From positions 1 through 43,937 of the forward strand of contig JASAMV010004177.1 in the NCBI GenBank assembly GCA_030248065.1: a stretch of 43,937 bases of DNA, written 5' to 3'. Under the pieces are notes generated by a model. That model was not told where the DNA came from and searched no databases. It was given only the letters and a program-made list of their open reading frames with translations. This stretch comes from Rhynchonema sp. JSB1_4 (lineage: Eukaryota > Nematoda > Chromadorea > Monhysterida > Xyalidae). Positions 1 through 17,610 of this stretch are shown in pieces. How positions within the stretch are numbered: position 1 is the first letter of the stretch; each line of letters opens with the position of its first letter. The position numbers and the translations under genes are program-made.

Positions 1-8259
<8,259 letters not shown>

Positions 8260-8518
8260 CTGAAATGCAAAGCAAAAATTGAAGATTTTAGGCAATTTAC
8301 TTTTGATTAATTTTCACCAAGTATCTTTATGCACAGCAACCAGCACGGGTGAAACTTGGTGATCGGATATGGTGATGAGGAAAAACATTTTTGTCCCAAG
8401 TCAAACGTGCCCTCAACTCTTACACCATACCAACCGATTCGCCTTATTGGAACACTAGGATTAAAGTGCCCTCAGGCAACTGTATCTTGTTACGCATAAC
8501 AAAAGAAAGTTAAAAAGG
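8260..8518. other. Gene-free intron remnant upstream of the last visible ABC exon
   Basis: Contains no recognisable exon. A short piece (GAAACTTGGTGATCGGATATGG near 8350) resembles the intronic sequence at about 4118-4140, so it is partly dispersed repeat. Confidence 0.5.
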
Positions 8519-8859
8519 GAAAAAAAAAAAATTTTTTCTAAAAAAAAAAAAACACAAAGCCGCGGCAACCCCCCCCCCCACACACAACACCCCCCCCCCC
8601 CAAACACAACAGCCCAACAGCAACGACCACACCCCAACCAAGCAAACAGAAAAAAGAAAAAACAACAAAAAAAAAAAAAAAAAAACATAGAGAAACCCCA
8701 CCCCAATAAAAAAAAAAACATATACAAAAAACATCACCCACAACCACCCACCAGCAACCTAACCAACAAAAAAACCCCCAAACTAACACCACCACACAAA
8801 AAAACCAACCAAAACAAAAAACAAAAACAAAACAAAACAAAACAAAAAAAAAAAAAAAG
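8519..8859. repeat. Low-complexity A/C homopolymer tract at the left edge of the retroelement
   Basis: Almost only A and C: runs of A up to about 20, runs of C of 9-11, and CACACA and AAAAC repeats, ending in poly-A plus G immediately before the LTR. The composition is unlike either flank. It may be a real simple repeat, but it looks like low-quality or gap-filling consensus, so the join between the ABC gene and the retroelement should be treated with caution. Confidence 0.7.
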
Positions 8860-10629
8860 TGTGACGTTCCAAGTTCTCTTTCTGAGTTTGGGCGTAGGTG
8901 TATGGGAGACCAAACGTTCCGTGCACAAAACCAAATCAAAAACTTGGTGTCATAGAAAATTTATTGAATGTCCGGGTCTCGGGAAAAGGACCTAACTAGC
9001 CACTATACGATAGTGTCAGACCGAATTGGACCGACGTCGAGCTAAGTGTCCGCTGAATGAACGGATGAGTTCAGGATTGCTTCGGCTGGGTTACGGTAAC
9101 GATCAAAACATTCACAATTTACGTGCGCGCGTGTTACCTATGTAATATATCGTGTGTGCCGCTCAATGGGGCAGAGTAGAGCTGAATTAGCTGGCGTGCT
9201 TAAATGATTCTGGGCGCTTGGGGCCTCTAATTGACACTTGGTATTTTCCTCAAGTGTTTATTTGTAATTCAATTATAACGGACCGGCATGAATATTACAA
9301 TTCCAAAATAATCAAAATGGTTGTCGCTGTTATTAAAATAATGCACGCATACGAATAGGGCCGACCGATGGTCGTGCCAGAACAAACGGGGTTAACAGTA
9401 ATAGCCTGCTTGTAAGCAGCAAACAAATACAATATAAAAACAAATTATTCACCTTGCATGGTGTATCAACGAATATGCCCGGGTGGGCCTTGCTGGGCCC
9501 TTAGTCACCAGAGAGAATTGGGCAGGCCCCCTATGGGCACAGTAAGGCGAGCCACAAGTCTCACTGATTCGTAAGGGGCAAGCGAATATAGGAAAATCGG
9601 CCAGGTCCAACTTCTCACAAATGCGAACAACCCTAAAAAGCTGGCAGATTCCCCTCTATATAGAACTCCCAACCTCAGATCATGATTACGGTAGCGCATG
9701 CGGATTGGTTGGAGGTCCCATATACTGCTACACACATGTACAGCCGGCAGTATGGAGGCCACTGTGTGCAACGTGCACATGCACAAGGACGCACACAAGG
9801 ACACACCTGGACGTGCACGTCCGTACGCTCAACCACAAACGCAACCCCAGTGGAGCGCCCACGCTTGCCGGTGTACATGTACATTCAGAGTATCGGGTAT
9901 GGTGCGTCACGCTAGAGCTCCACTCACTGGCGGTACCTACTAAATGTACCCATGCCCTCTCTCTCTCTCTGCCCTATTCTCGGAATCAGGCGGGCATGTT
10001 GCTTCTCCCTTTGTTACATTGCCGCTGTCAGGTGATTAATAACTCGCGCCAAGGCAAGGACAGCGCATAATTGGGCGGCCGTCCGTCCTACCCCAATTAT
10101 CTATAAACTTCATCTCTGTTACGACCTTGGTTGACGCGCGCAGCAAACAACTGCTCATATCAAACTAATGCAAACACAAGCGCAACCACAAGTCAACCAC
10201 ACGCATCCCAGCTGCACGCATGTTAGTCTGATTGAATGGTGTCCCTTACACCTATAATCCATAGCGACGCTCATAACTCATCCAACGCGAGCGACCACCA
10301 TTGACGCAGGCAGTGGTTAGAAATGTCAGGTACCGTGTACGCAGACTGAACAACTTGTGGTTACCCGAGAACGCGTGCATGTCAACTGCAAAGTGTGGTT
10401 ATAATCCAGTTTTTCACATGCATTTTAACACTAACGCAAAACAACCTTTCAAAACATTAGAAGTTTAATGTGTCAGTAAAACTGTCTGGCGCGAAACTTG
10501 AAAAAATGGATGACCAAAATGTGAATGTTTACTGGCATGATACCTACGCGCATCACATGGTAACGGGATCACGCTGGGACAAAAATTTTAGGGGCTCAAG
10601 TTCAGTTCTTATCTAAATTGACCGTCACA
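8860..10629 (-). repeat. 3' LTR (left copy)
   Basis: Same length and ends as the right copy. The minus-strand poly(A) signal AATAAA is at 8960-8965. It includes a CT dinucleotide run at 9957-9971. Overlapping short ORFs inside are shared by both LTR copies and show no domain, so I do not call them genes. Read on the plus strand, this LTR is also where a promoter for the antisense gene would be expected. Confidence 0.95.
8960..8965 (-). terminator. Candidate poly(A) signal of the element RNA
   Basis: AATAAA on the minus strand, about 100 bp before the outer end of the 3' LTR. This is the position expected for the R/U5 region of an LTR retroelement. Confidence 0.5.
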
Positions 10630-10641
10630 TCTCTCCCCCCT
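10630..10641 (-). promoter_or_regulatory. Polypurine tract
   Basis: The minus strand reads AGGGGGGAGAGA and ends immediately before the 3' LTR TGTGACG. This is the expected site for plus-strand DNA priming and fixes the element's orientation. Confidence 0.9.
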
Positions 10642-13600
10642 ACAACCAGTGGCCGGCCCGGTCACGCTAACGAGGTGATGTTTCCGAGAGAAAGAGAGAG
10701 TTCGGTAGAGCAGTGCTTTAGCGTGCGAGTGGTAGAACAACGTTGGAATGCTTGGATACAATGTGACAACGCAATAACACGCGACAAAAGCACAATATTG
10801 TAATCGATGCAAAATATACACGGCTAAACTCACTTCTCAGTCCTGTCAATGAACATTCACATATAAGCAATGCAAAGCAAACACATAAAAGCAATACACA
10901 TATAACATCAGAAATAAGGAACGATTCAAAAATGAGATCAACATGACATGATTATAATGATATGCATATGATGGAAATAAGACAAGCACGGGATCAAATA
11001 AAGGAATAAGAGTAATAGAACGAGAAAGCAACCGCAAATGAGGAGTAGCGAATCCACCACACATGATTCAATACATATAATGATAAGAACAGACACACAA
11101 ACAAATAGCAAAGAACAATAATAATAATGATGATGATAATGATAATGATAATAAGAACAATAATAATAATGATGTTTCACATACAACAAGCATTGATTTG
11201 GAACTAACGCGCTTTCTGCCGGTGCACCGCCCATTTGCTACACAGGCGAACAATATAACAAACAACATGGTTCCCAATGACACAAGAAATTGACATAATG
11301 ATCGGCTGAGGACCTCGCCAGGGTACAGGTTATGAAAGTTTGATTTTAACGACCGTAATATGTATAATGGACCTTTGAAATATACTCCAGGTTTAAACAA
11401 TCAAGTTCAATTCATAATGTTGGGGTTTTGAGAGAAAAAACACATTTGCACATGGGGTAACAGCAGATGGTAGTGCTGCTAATGGGCTTGGCAGCCGACC
11501 TGACATATAATTAGATCATGGACCAAGATGATGTTAAGTGAACGATAATGTCATAAACAATGAAACACGAAATGGTGGGTTTAGTACCAAAATATTAAGT
11601 ACCACATTGGGTGCTGGAGCCCCGGGCAAAGATGCCTAGTAGGTGGGGGTTCGGTGTCGAACGGCAAGCGTGGAGGCTCTCGCCCTGAAGAACGAGTGGT
11701 GGATGTTTGATGATGTAATGTTTTTATAACATGCTGGTTGACGTGACGTATGCAGGGTGGTAGACCAGCACTCGACATTGATTTGGCGATACATTGACGA
11801 GCGCTTTGGACACACGAGGGTAGGTACACATAGGCGGTATAAGCGGTTATTGGGTGCGGACATAGACAGGTTCAGGCGTCGTTGGTATACGGTATGGAGG
11901 TAGTTTGAAATTCCGGCCGTTACTGCATCCTTCCTGACTGCAGTGAAAATGTATGTACAGTATATCTGTGTACAGACACAGCAGAGGGGCCGACCGTGGT
12001 ATAGTCGGGGACCCAAATGTTCGTCGGCGACTGGTGGTGTCATCGTGATGGCGTTTGTCGACCAGTGAAGACGCCGCGTTGATGGTGTCTCTAGGGGTCC
12101 CTCCCTTGCTCCTTTGCCCGTTACTCAGCTATTCACATACACTTTGTGGAAATACAGAAGCGGGTTAAAAACCAGTTCATGGGCCCTCAACGCGGTACCC
12201 TTACAAAGTTGTTGTGTTGGTGCGAAGTGGTGTCGTGCGTCCTCGTTTTTGGTTGTTTTCTGTTTTTTTTTTGATGCGTTGAACGTCGCGTTGAAACAGG
12301 CAAGCCCGAGATACGGTACCCGCTTACATAATAAGGTATGCAAAGCATAGAAAGACGATTAACATTGATATGCGTATACATTACATTTAAACCGGGTATA
12401 TACATATACACGTGCAATCTTTGGTTGATATAAGGCACCCGCGACGCGGTATACCGGAGGCATAGTACTGAGATAGTAGTCATAGATGAGAGTCTCAATG
12501 TAAAAAGAGGGTCATAGAGGTAGAATACCGTTGAGAGTAAGAAACAATACCGCAATACCGGAAATGACAATTGGGCACAACAAATGCTAATGTTGTAAGC
12601 ACCATACCCGAGTGTTGAACTTGTATACAACTTTTTATTATGCACAAAACCGCACACAATAAAATTTTGTACTTTTGATGCATAGGTGCAAATGACCAAC
12701 CCTCGTAGGGAATCAGCGAGAGCTGGGCATTTGGAAGGCGGCAGTCACGGCCCAGAGGGTTTCAGGTGTCCAGTCCCTACTCCAAAAACCTTGACGATTG
12801 TTTAAGCTTGTGGGTACGACACCCGCAAGATGAAAACTAGTTTAATGCAAAAATTTTGGGGATGACTTCTCAGACGAAGGGGTTATTAAACAATAGGTGG
12901 GTTAATATTAAGCAAGTTAGCAACTATACAACTAACGGCGTGAACGAGGTACATACTTGTTTTATGGCTCACCGGGTGCAAGCTTGAGATGGCGAGGGGA
13001 CCGGCGGGTTTTCTTGTTTTCGTTCTTTTCGCTTAACTAAAATGAATATAAGGTGTACCTACATAGGTCCCCGCACCATAAACGTAGTCACATGCATGTT
13101 TGGACAAGGCTCCGTGCCGTTTACATACTCCCCGTGAGGGCATGCTTATCTGCGTAACTCAAATGTGCATAGTTCGGAAGTCGCATTTTTTTGCGTGCTG
13201 GTGCTGTGATATACTTGCCAAAAGCGTTTAATGGAAATGTGAAGGCAGTGTTAAGAATTACGAATCAGCGTCTCACTGTAGGTCAAGCCTCAGAGCCAGT
13301 GTGGTTCTGTTCGGACCCAGTGGTTCGGACGAGACAAGGACAACAGCAACAATGGTCTCATAGTGCTACACATTAATAACACGGCGTTCGGTTTGGTAAG
13401 GTTCACTATAGAAAATGGATAGTTGAATATATTACGAGAAACTCGGACCAGCTCGGACTTTTATCGTTGTTTACTCGGTGAGTTATCCTATGGTTGTTAA
13501 GGTTCCAAAAAGGGTTGAGACCAATAATTCTGCGATTAGTATTACCGGAGCAGCTAATTGCCGTCCATTGTTAACAAGAGAAGTCTGGTCCAAGTCACAA

Positions 13601-14457
13601 TTTGACCAAAAACCCAGTGGGAGAAAAAGTCAAATCGCTACGGAACTTAGCGACCGCAAATGGTGGCGGATGCGGGTGTCCGCGGACCTGCTTGCGTACT
13701 CGGGGCCTTTTGACCTAAGTAAATTAGGTAGCACGCACTCGGTTCCTACCGTAGTAGGCGCTCGGGTTACCCAGGCAACAAGCTTACCAATGCCAGCTAG
13801 GGCCTCAATGATTCGGGATCGTGCAGTGCAGGGTGTGAACCTTATAAGCCTGTTTTGTGCTGCTTTAAAAAAAAGTAAATTGAAATGAAAATATGTGCTT
13901 TTGCTTGTTTTGGTATAAAGGGTGAGACAGACATCATGCGACAAATCCTGTCAAAATAAAAAATAAGCACATGTACACAGAGAGCTTCCTTGCAAGCAAG
14001 CATGCGATACACAAACGGCAGTATACATATATACATATAGTCCAGTAAAATGCATACACGTAGTGCAATGTGCGAGAGCCAATACACAGGCAAGCATGGC
14101 GTGGCAAAAATGCGTGAAACGCTACACACACTACGAACGCACGTTGGCAAGGCCATGAAACATTTGAAATCTTACGTAGCTACGTCACACACACGTACTA
14201 CTCGTTGATTGGTTGGCTGCTGATGCCAACGCACGTTAGCGGTGCAACATTACTGAGTGGCGCTATAGCTATGCCAAATGAAACGTGTCATTCATTCCAC
14301 GAAGTGCCTTTAGCGTTGCGCTATTAGTTTCATGAGGCTTTTGTGTAGTTTTATTTTACAACCGAATAAAGTGTTATTGCTATTATTCATTATATTATCT
14401 TTTTATTGCAGCTCAATATAAATTCGGTCTATTGTTACTCAAAAGCTCACGTGCAAT
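10642..14457. other. 3.8-kb non-coding stretch between the PPT and the antisense gene
   Basis: No ORF here carries a recognisable domain, and the longer ones overlap each other on both strands. It holds a trinucleotide-type repeat (11113-11175) and, at its right end, the 5' acceptor of the antisense gene (AG 14411-14412). Likely content is the antisense promoter and 5' UTR exon, or cis-acting RNA elements of the retroelement; neither is shown by sequence alone. Confidence 0.5.
11113..11175. repeat. ATA/ATG trinucleotide simple repeat
   Basis: Imperfect run of AATAATAATAATGATGATGATA-like units (ATA and ATG triplets), a microsatellite inside the non-coding part of the element. Confidence 0.85.
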
Positions 14458-15610
14458 ATGCATATCCTGTGGCTGATTTCCGTGGTGATTGCGACCTCGT
14501 GTTCGGCTGTGTGTGGCAACAACTGGTGCTCTGTTTGTGTGTGTGTTGATCGTAATCTGGATTGCCCCAAGTGGCCCATGGATGCCTTCTTGTTGCCGTC
14601 TGCTCGTTTCAAGCATTTGACCTTGTCTGACACTACGTCGTGCCCTGAATTGGCCAGCGTCAAGTCGTTGCTGCCTCGTGTTCGTACCGTGTCGTGTCCT
14701 ATGGTGCCGTCTGAACAAATGTTGGAACAGCTGTTTTCTTTGTGGCAGGTTTGTTTGGGGGAGGAACCCAATTAACTGTTATTCTTATTAATGGGCGAAT
14801 CTATTCATGTTAAAGTTTAATTACACAAAACACTTTTGAATGGGTTTTTGTTTTGGAAATACGGTTGTTTGGGTTATGTCTGTCATTTGTTCGATGGTTG
14901 GGATTGTAGTTTATAATTGGGATGGGCTGGTGTCTGAGTCCATGCTACTTTCCAGAACTTAATGGTGTCAAGCGGTGGTGGAGGGTCCTAATGGCTGTTT
15001 GCGGGATCAATCAAAACTGTTTTTTTTTTAGTTATACGACTACTTCAGGCCCAACAAACTACTCCCTCAACTTCTGCTGTGTCGGCTTCTGTTCCTACTA
15101 CCGGCCAGATGCTTCCTTCGACAACCACCCGGTCCACCGTTCAGCCTTCTACACGTGCTTCCACTTCGAGTTCGACAGTGGTTCCGTCTATCCAAACATC
15201 GGCTGATGCGCTGGACCCGGCGGTGTGTAACCGGTATACTTTAATAAAGCTCGCAAAGTGATATTGAACTGATCGGTGACTCATGCCTCCTGTTTCAGAC
15301 TACTCCTCCGCTCACGTCTACATCCGCTCCCTCACGTACTTTTACTTCGAGTACCTATGGCTGGCTGGCAATTCTGGCTGCCGTTTTGGGCATTGTGGCC
15401 TTTCTGTGCGTTGTGAAGTATCACGTGGACAGACATCCATCTCCTTCACTTATGGGCAGTACTTGGTCAGGACGCCCTCTGCTGCTCGAACCTTCCGGGC
15501 TGAGCACGCCATCTACTGTGTATCAACCAACAGTTCGACTGGCCATGCCTGATAGTGATTCGTCGGACGTTTTCTCCACGCCGACCCAGGGCAGGAATGC
15601 CTGTGGCTGA
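14458..15610 (+). CDS. Antisense three-exon gene for an LRRNT-like, mucin-stalk, single-pass membrane protein
   Basis: Exons 14458-14748, 15049-15222 and 15299-15610 join in phase 0 to 258 residues. The introns are 300 nt (CAG|GTTTGT to ACTTCAG) and 76 nt (GCG|GTGTGT to TGTTTCAG). Exon 1 gives a signal peptide (1 to about 16) and a Cys-rich head with C24-x2-C27-x-C29-x6-C36, the spacing of an LRR N-terminal cap, then one LRR-like stretch. Exon 2 is a Thr/Ser/Pro-rich stalk (98-155), likely O-glycosylated. Exon 3 gives more stalk, a membrane helix (about 176-194) and a 60-residue cytoplasmic tail. A strong acceptor (TCTTTTTATTGCAG, 14411) precedes the first ATG, implying a further 5' exon or trans-splicing. 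Poly(A) signal at 15744. It lies antisense to the retroelement, so its introns survive in genomic RNA. Confidence 0.8.
14749..15048 (+). other. Intron 1 of the antisense gene
   Basis: GT at 14749 and AG at 15048, with a run of nine or more T shortly before the acceptor. The alternative AG at 15031 would break the reading frame and give no mucin-type stalk. Confidence 0.75.
15223..15298 (+). other. Intron 2 of the antisense gene
   Basis: A 76-nt intron, GTGTGT to CTGTTTCAG. It removes an in-frame stop near 15259 and joins the stalk to the transmembrane exon in phase 0. Other nearby GT sites do not keep phase. Confidence 0.75.
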
Positions 15611-15743
15611 AACATCAAACTCACGGGCAAGGATTGTATGATTGATTGATTTGTTATTTATTACTTTCGTTACTGCTACGTAAACCTTTACATTTTACTA
15701 TTGACTTGAGCTTCATTCAATCATGCATCCTATTCCGTTCATA

Positions 15744-15749
15744 AATAAA
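15744..15749 (+). terminator. Candidate poly(A) signal of the antisense gene
   Basis: AATAAA about 134 nt after the stop codon, on the plus strand. Confidence 0.5.
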
Positions 15750-15872
15750 ATCATTGCATTGTTAGTAAGGTTGGGATTGTTATTTGCTGTGGTTGGTGAA
15801 AGAGTCAACGTCGAACTTTTTTGATTGAAAGTTGTAACGGTGAAGTTTGAGTCAGCTACTTACATGACACTC

Positions 15873-16517
15873 CTAGAATACTGCGGTGGAAACCAATGGC
15901 AGATCGACAACATCCGGGCTCGGTAGCTGTACTCGCTCAGTCGAATTGCCACTGTTGCACCAGATAGCTCCCTCCGGTCCAATAACATAGAAATGACGCG
16001 CATTTTCAAGAACCGGCGGATCCAGGCGTTGTGGATGCTGCCGCGACAATATGGCGTCATCAAGTGCCTGCCAACCGGCCATCAACTGCAGATCGGAGCC
16101 GATTGGAATGCTCGTGAAGAACGGATACTGCGCAACACCGCCGTGATCGGCAAACTTGCAGGCCTGCTCAATGAAAACGACATTTCTGTCATAGTCGATG
16201 GTGTACGGGATGAACTTGAGCACATCACAGCCGAGTATGGCTCGACTATACGTGCTGTCGATGATGAGACATTCGGTATCCACTCGCACATCATGGAATG
16301 ATGTTTGCGTATCGAATCGGCCGATGATTTTGTATGTATACGGGCCGACTCGGTACTCTTTCGGCTGCTCAAAAATGTATACGGGCGGTCGGTTAATATT
16401 GTGTTGCAACCATGCCGTTGTAACCGCCGATCGGGTCACCGACCGCATCAGCAGCGCCGGAACCGCCCGATCGCCCATTCGCACGCAGATCGGCTTATTA
16501 CACGTGGCCTGCTCCAT
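15873..16517 (-). CDS. Accessory ORF7, retropepsin-like protein lacking the catalytic Asp
   Basis: 214 residues from the ATG at 16517, the first ATG after the acceptor CTACTGTCTTCAG (exon from 16581). The frame is open further upstream, but that part lies before the acceptor. Residues about 15-115 follow the retroviral aspartic protease layout: VPALL (19-23), then TRSAVTTAWL, a flap-like region, and SRAILGCDVLKFIP (91-104), equivalent to the ILGxDxL motif. At the catalytic D-S/T-G position the sequence has M24-R25-S26, so it should be inactive. The C-terminal 100 residues are unassigned. The element's functional protease is in Pol. A regulator of that protease, or a repurposed binding domain, is possible but unproven. 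Convergent with the antisense gene, 262 bp away. Confidence 0.72.
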   Translation of the reverse strand: MEQATCNKPICVRMGDRAVPALLMRSVTRSAVTTAWLQHNINRPPVYIFEQPKEYRVGPYTYKIIGRFDTQTSFHDVRVDTECLIIDSTYSRAILGCDVLKFIPYTIDYDRNVVFIEQACKFADHGGVAQYPFFTSIPIGSDLQLMAGWQALDDAILSRQHPQRLDPPVLENARHFYVIGPEGAIWCNSGNSTERVQLPSPDVVDLPLVSTAVF

Positions 16518-16697
16518 TCTCTTTTTGTTTTGTGTGTCTTTATGTCCCCTTTTTGTACAAATGGGTAAATTGTGTGTGGATCTGAAGACAGTAGAGAAAT
16601 AATTAACAAAAGTATCGTGCGGGTTTACTAACAAAAATTGGGAATACAGTATAAAGTGATTCATAAAACATGCGAGACCAATTAGTGTTTGTACCCA

Positions 16698-17501
16698 TTA
16701 CGTCAATTTGGCGCTGCTGAGCGCGAGCATCATTTCTTGGGTGAGACTCCAGCAGCGTATGTCGTGACGTCTCAGTTCGCTGATGCAATCGCTTTTCCGC
16801 CGAACCATGCAGGAAAGCCTGCTCTTGACAGCGTTCTGGCCACGACTCCATAGGATCGGGTATCGGTGCATGAACGCAGCGACGATACTCGTACGCGTGT
16901 ACCAGACACCGGGGGGTACTGGCATTTCGAGCATCAACAACGTGACGGCGGCAGACAGAGTTAGTGGTGTGTTCCGCAATCCTGCTCGGGCCTGGCGCTC
17001 GAACTGGGTGTACCACTGACACGACTTGGCCGTTTGCAGCTCGTTGCTAATTATCTCTGTTGCCGAGAGACCACGTCGTTTAATCGCCTTCTGCACGACG
17101 CCCGGTCTTGGTGTCTCGTTGAGCAGCGCGGCCAACGGTCCTCCAATCGCGCTGAGGTATGGCCAACGCGGTGGCGTCAGGCGTGTTGGGGGTGGTGGCA
17201 GCTGCGCTGGCGATTGCGGCGCAACCACGCTCACCTCCGTAGCCTGACACGCCGGACATGCCTCATACTGGCCGGTGTGTCGGTTGGCATGGTGCTGCAG
17301 TGCCTCAAGCGGTGGCAAGTGCTTGTGTGGTGTATGGTGCGTTTGTATTTGTGTCGGTGCGCTAGCATGCGGAGTGGAACCAAAGAAGAGCAGCTGCTGT
17401 GCCTGCAGGTTCGACTGTCCCGGTTGCTGTGTCATCTTTGAAGTCTCTGCCGTGGTGTGCATGTGTTCGTCTGTCGCAAATTCGGGCTCTAGGACCGGCA
17501 T
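16698..17501 (-). CDS. Accessory ORF6, possible zinc-binding and forkhead-like protein
   Basis: 267 residues; the start at 17501 is the first ATG after the acceptor CTTGTTTCAG (exon from 17512). The N-terminal 65 residues are Gln/His/Thr-rich and disordered. H71-x3-H75-x6-C82-x2-C85 could bind zinc. A Pro-rich stretch follows, then a helical domain (about 113-262). Residues about 184-243 loosely match a forkhead winged helix, with SIVAAFMHRYPIL and GQNAVKSRLS lining up with the family's IYQFIMDRFPFY and WQNSIRHNLS. If real, it would be a DNA-binding regulator; the match is by eye and weak. No transmembrane segment. Sits between Pol and ORF7 in the position where retroviruses keep regulatory genes. 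Confidence 0.7.
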   Translation of the reverse strand: MPVLEPEFATDEHMHTTAETSKMTQQPGQSNLQAQQLLFFGSTPHASAPTQIQTHHTPHKHLPPLEALQHHANRHTGQYEACPACQATEVSVVAPQSPAQLPPPPTRLTPPRWPYLSAIGGPLAALLNETPRPGVVQKAIKRRGLSATEIISNELQTAKSCQWYTQFERQARAGLRNTPLTLSAAVTLLMLEMPVPPGVWYTRTSIVAAFMHRYPILWSRGQNAVKSRLSCMVRRKSDCISELRRHDIRCWSLTQEMMLALSSAKLT

Positions 17502-17610
17502 AGACGTTGCCGCTGAAACAAGTCGTGAAGTGGGAGAGGAACAGGGAGGATCCGGATAGAAAAGAGACTGTGGAAGATGGGTGGTTAAGTAGGTAAGAGA
17601 GGGAGATAAG

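Noticed and set aside
8855..8866. Target-site duplication for the retroelement
   Set aside because: The four to six bases on each side of the LTRs do not match, so none is reported.
8461..8939. Several minus-strand ORFs rich in Phe, Cys, Gly and Val
   Set aside because: They are translations of the A/C homopolymer tract and have no protein-like composition.
9505..10070. Overlapping ORFs on both strands in the LTR, repeated at 34864-35302
   Set aside because: They repeat only because the LTR is duplicated. They overlap each other in up to five frames and show no domain.
10609..14156. ORFs of 60-170 codons on both strands, for example 12187-12699 minus and 13478-13888 plus
   Set aside because: No motif, mutual overlap and biased composition from simple repeats. 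I could not support any as a gene.
15032..15048. Alternative acceptor AG at 15030-15031 for intron 1 of the antisense gene
   Set aside because: It shifts the frame and destroys the Thr/Ser-rich stalk that continues in phase through exon 3.
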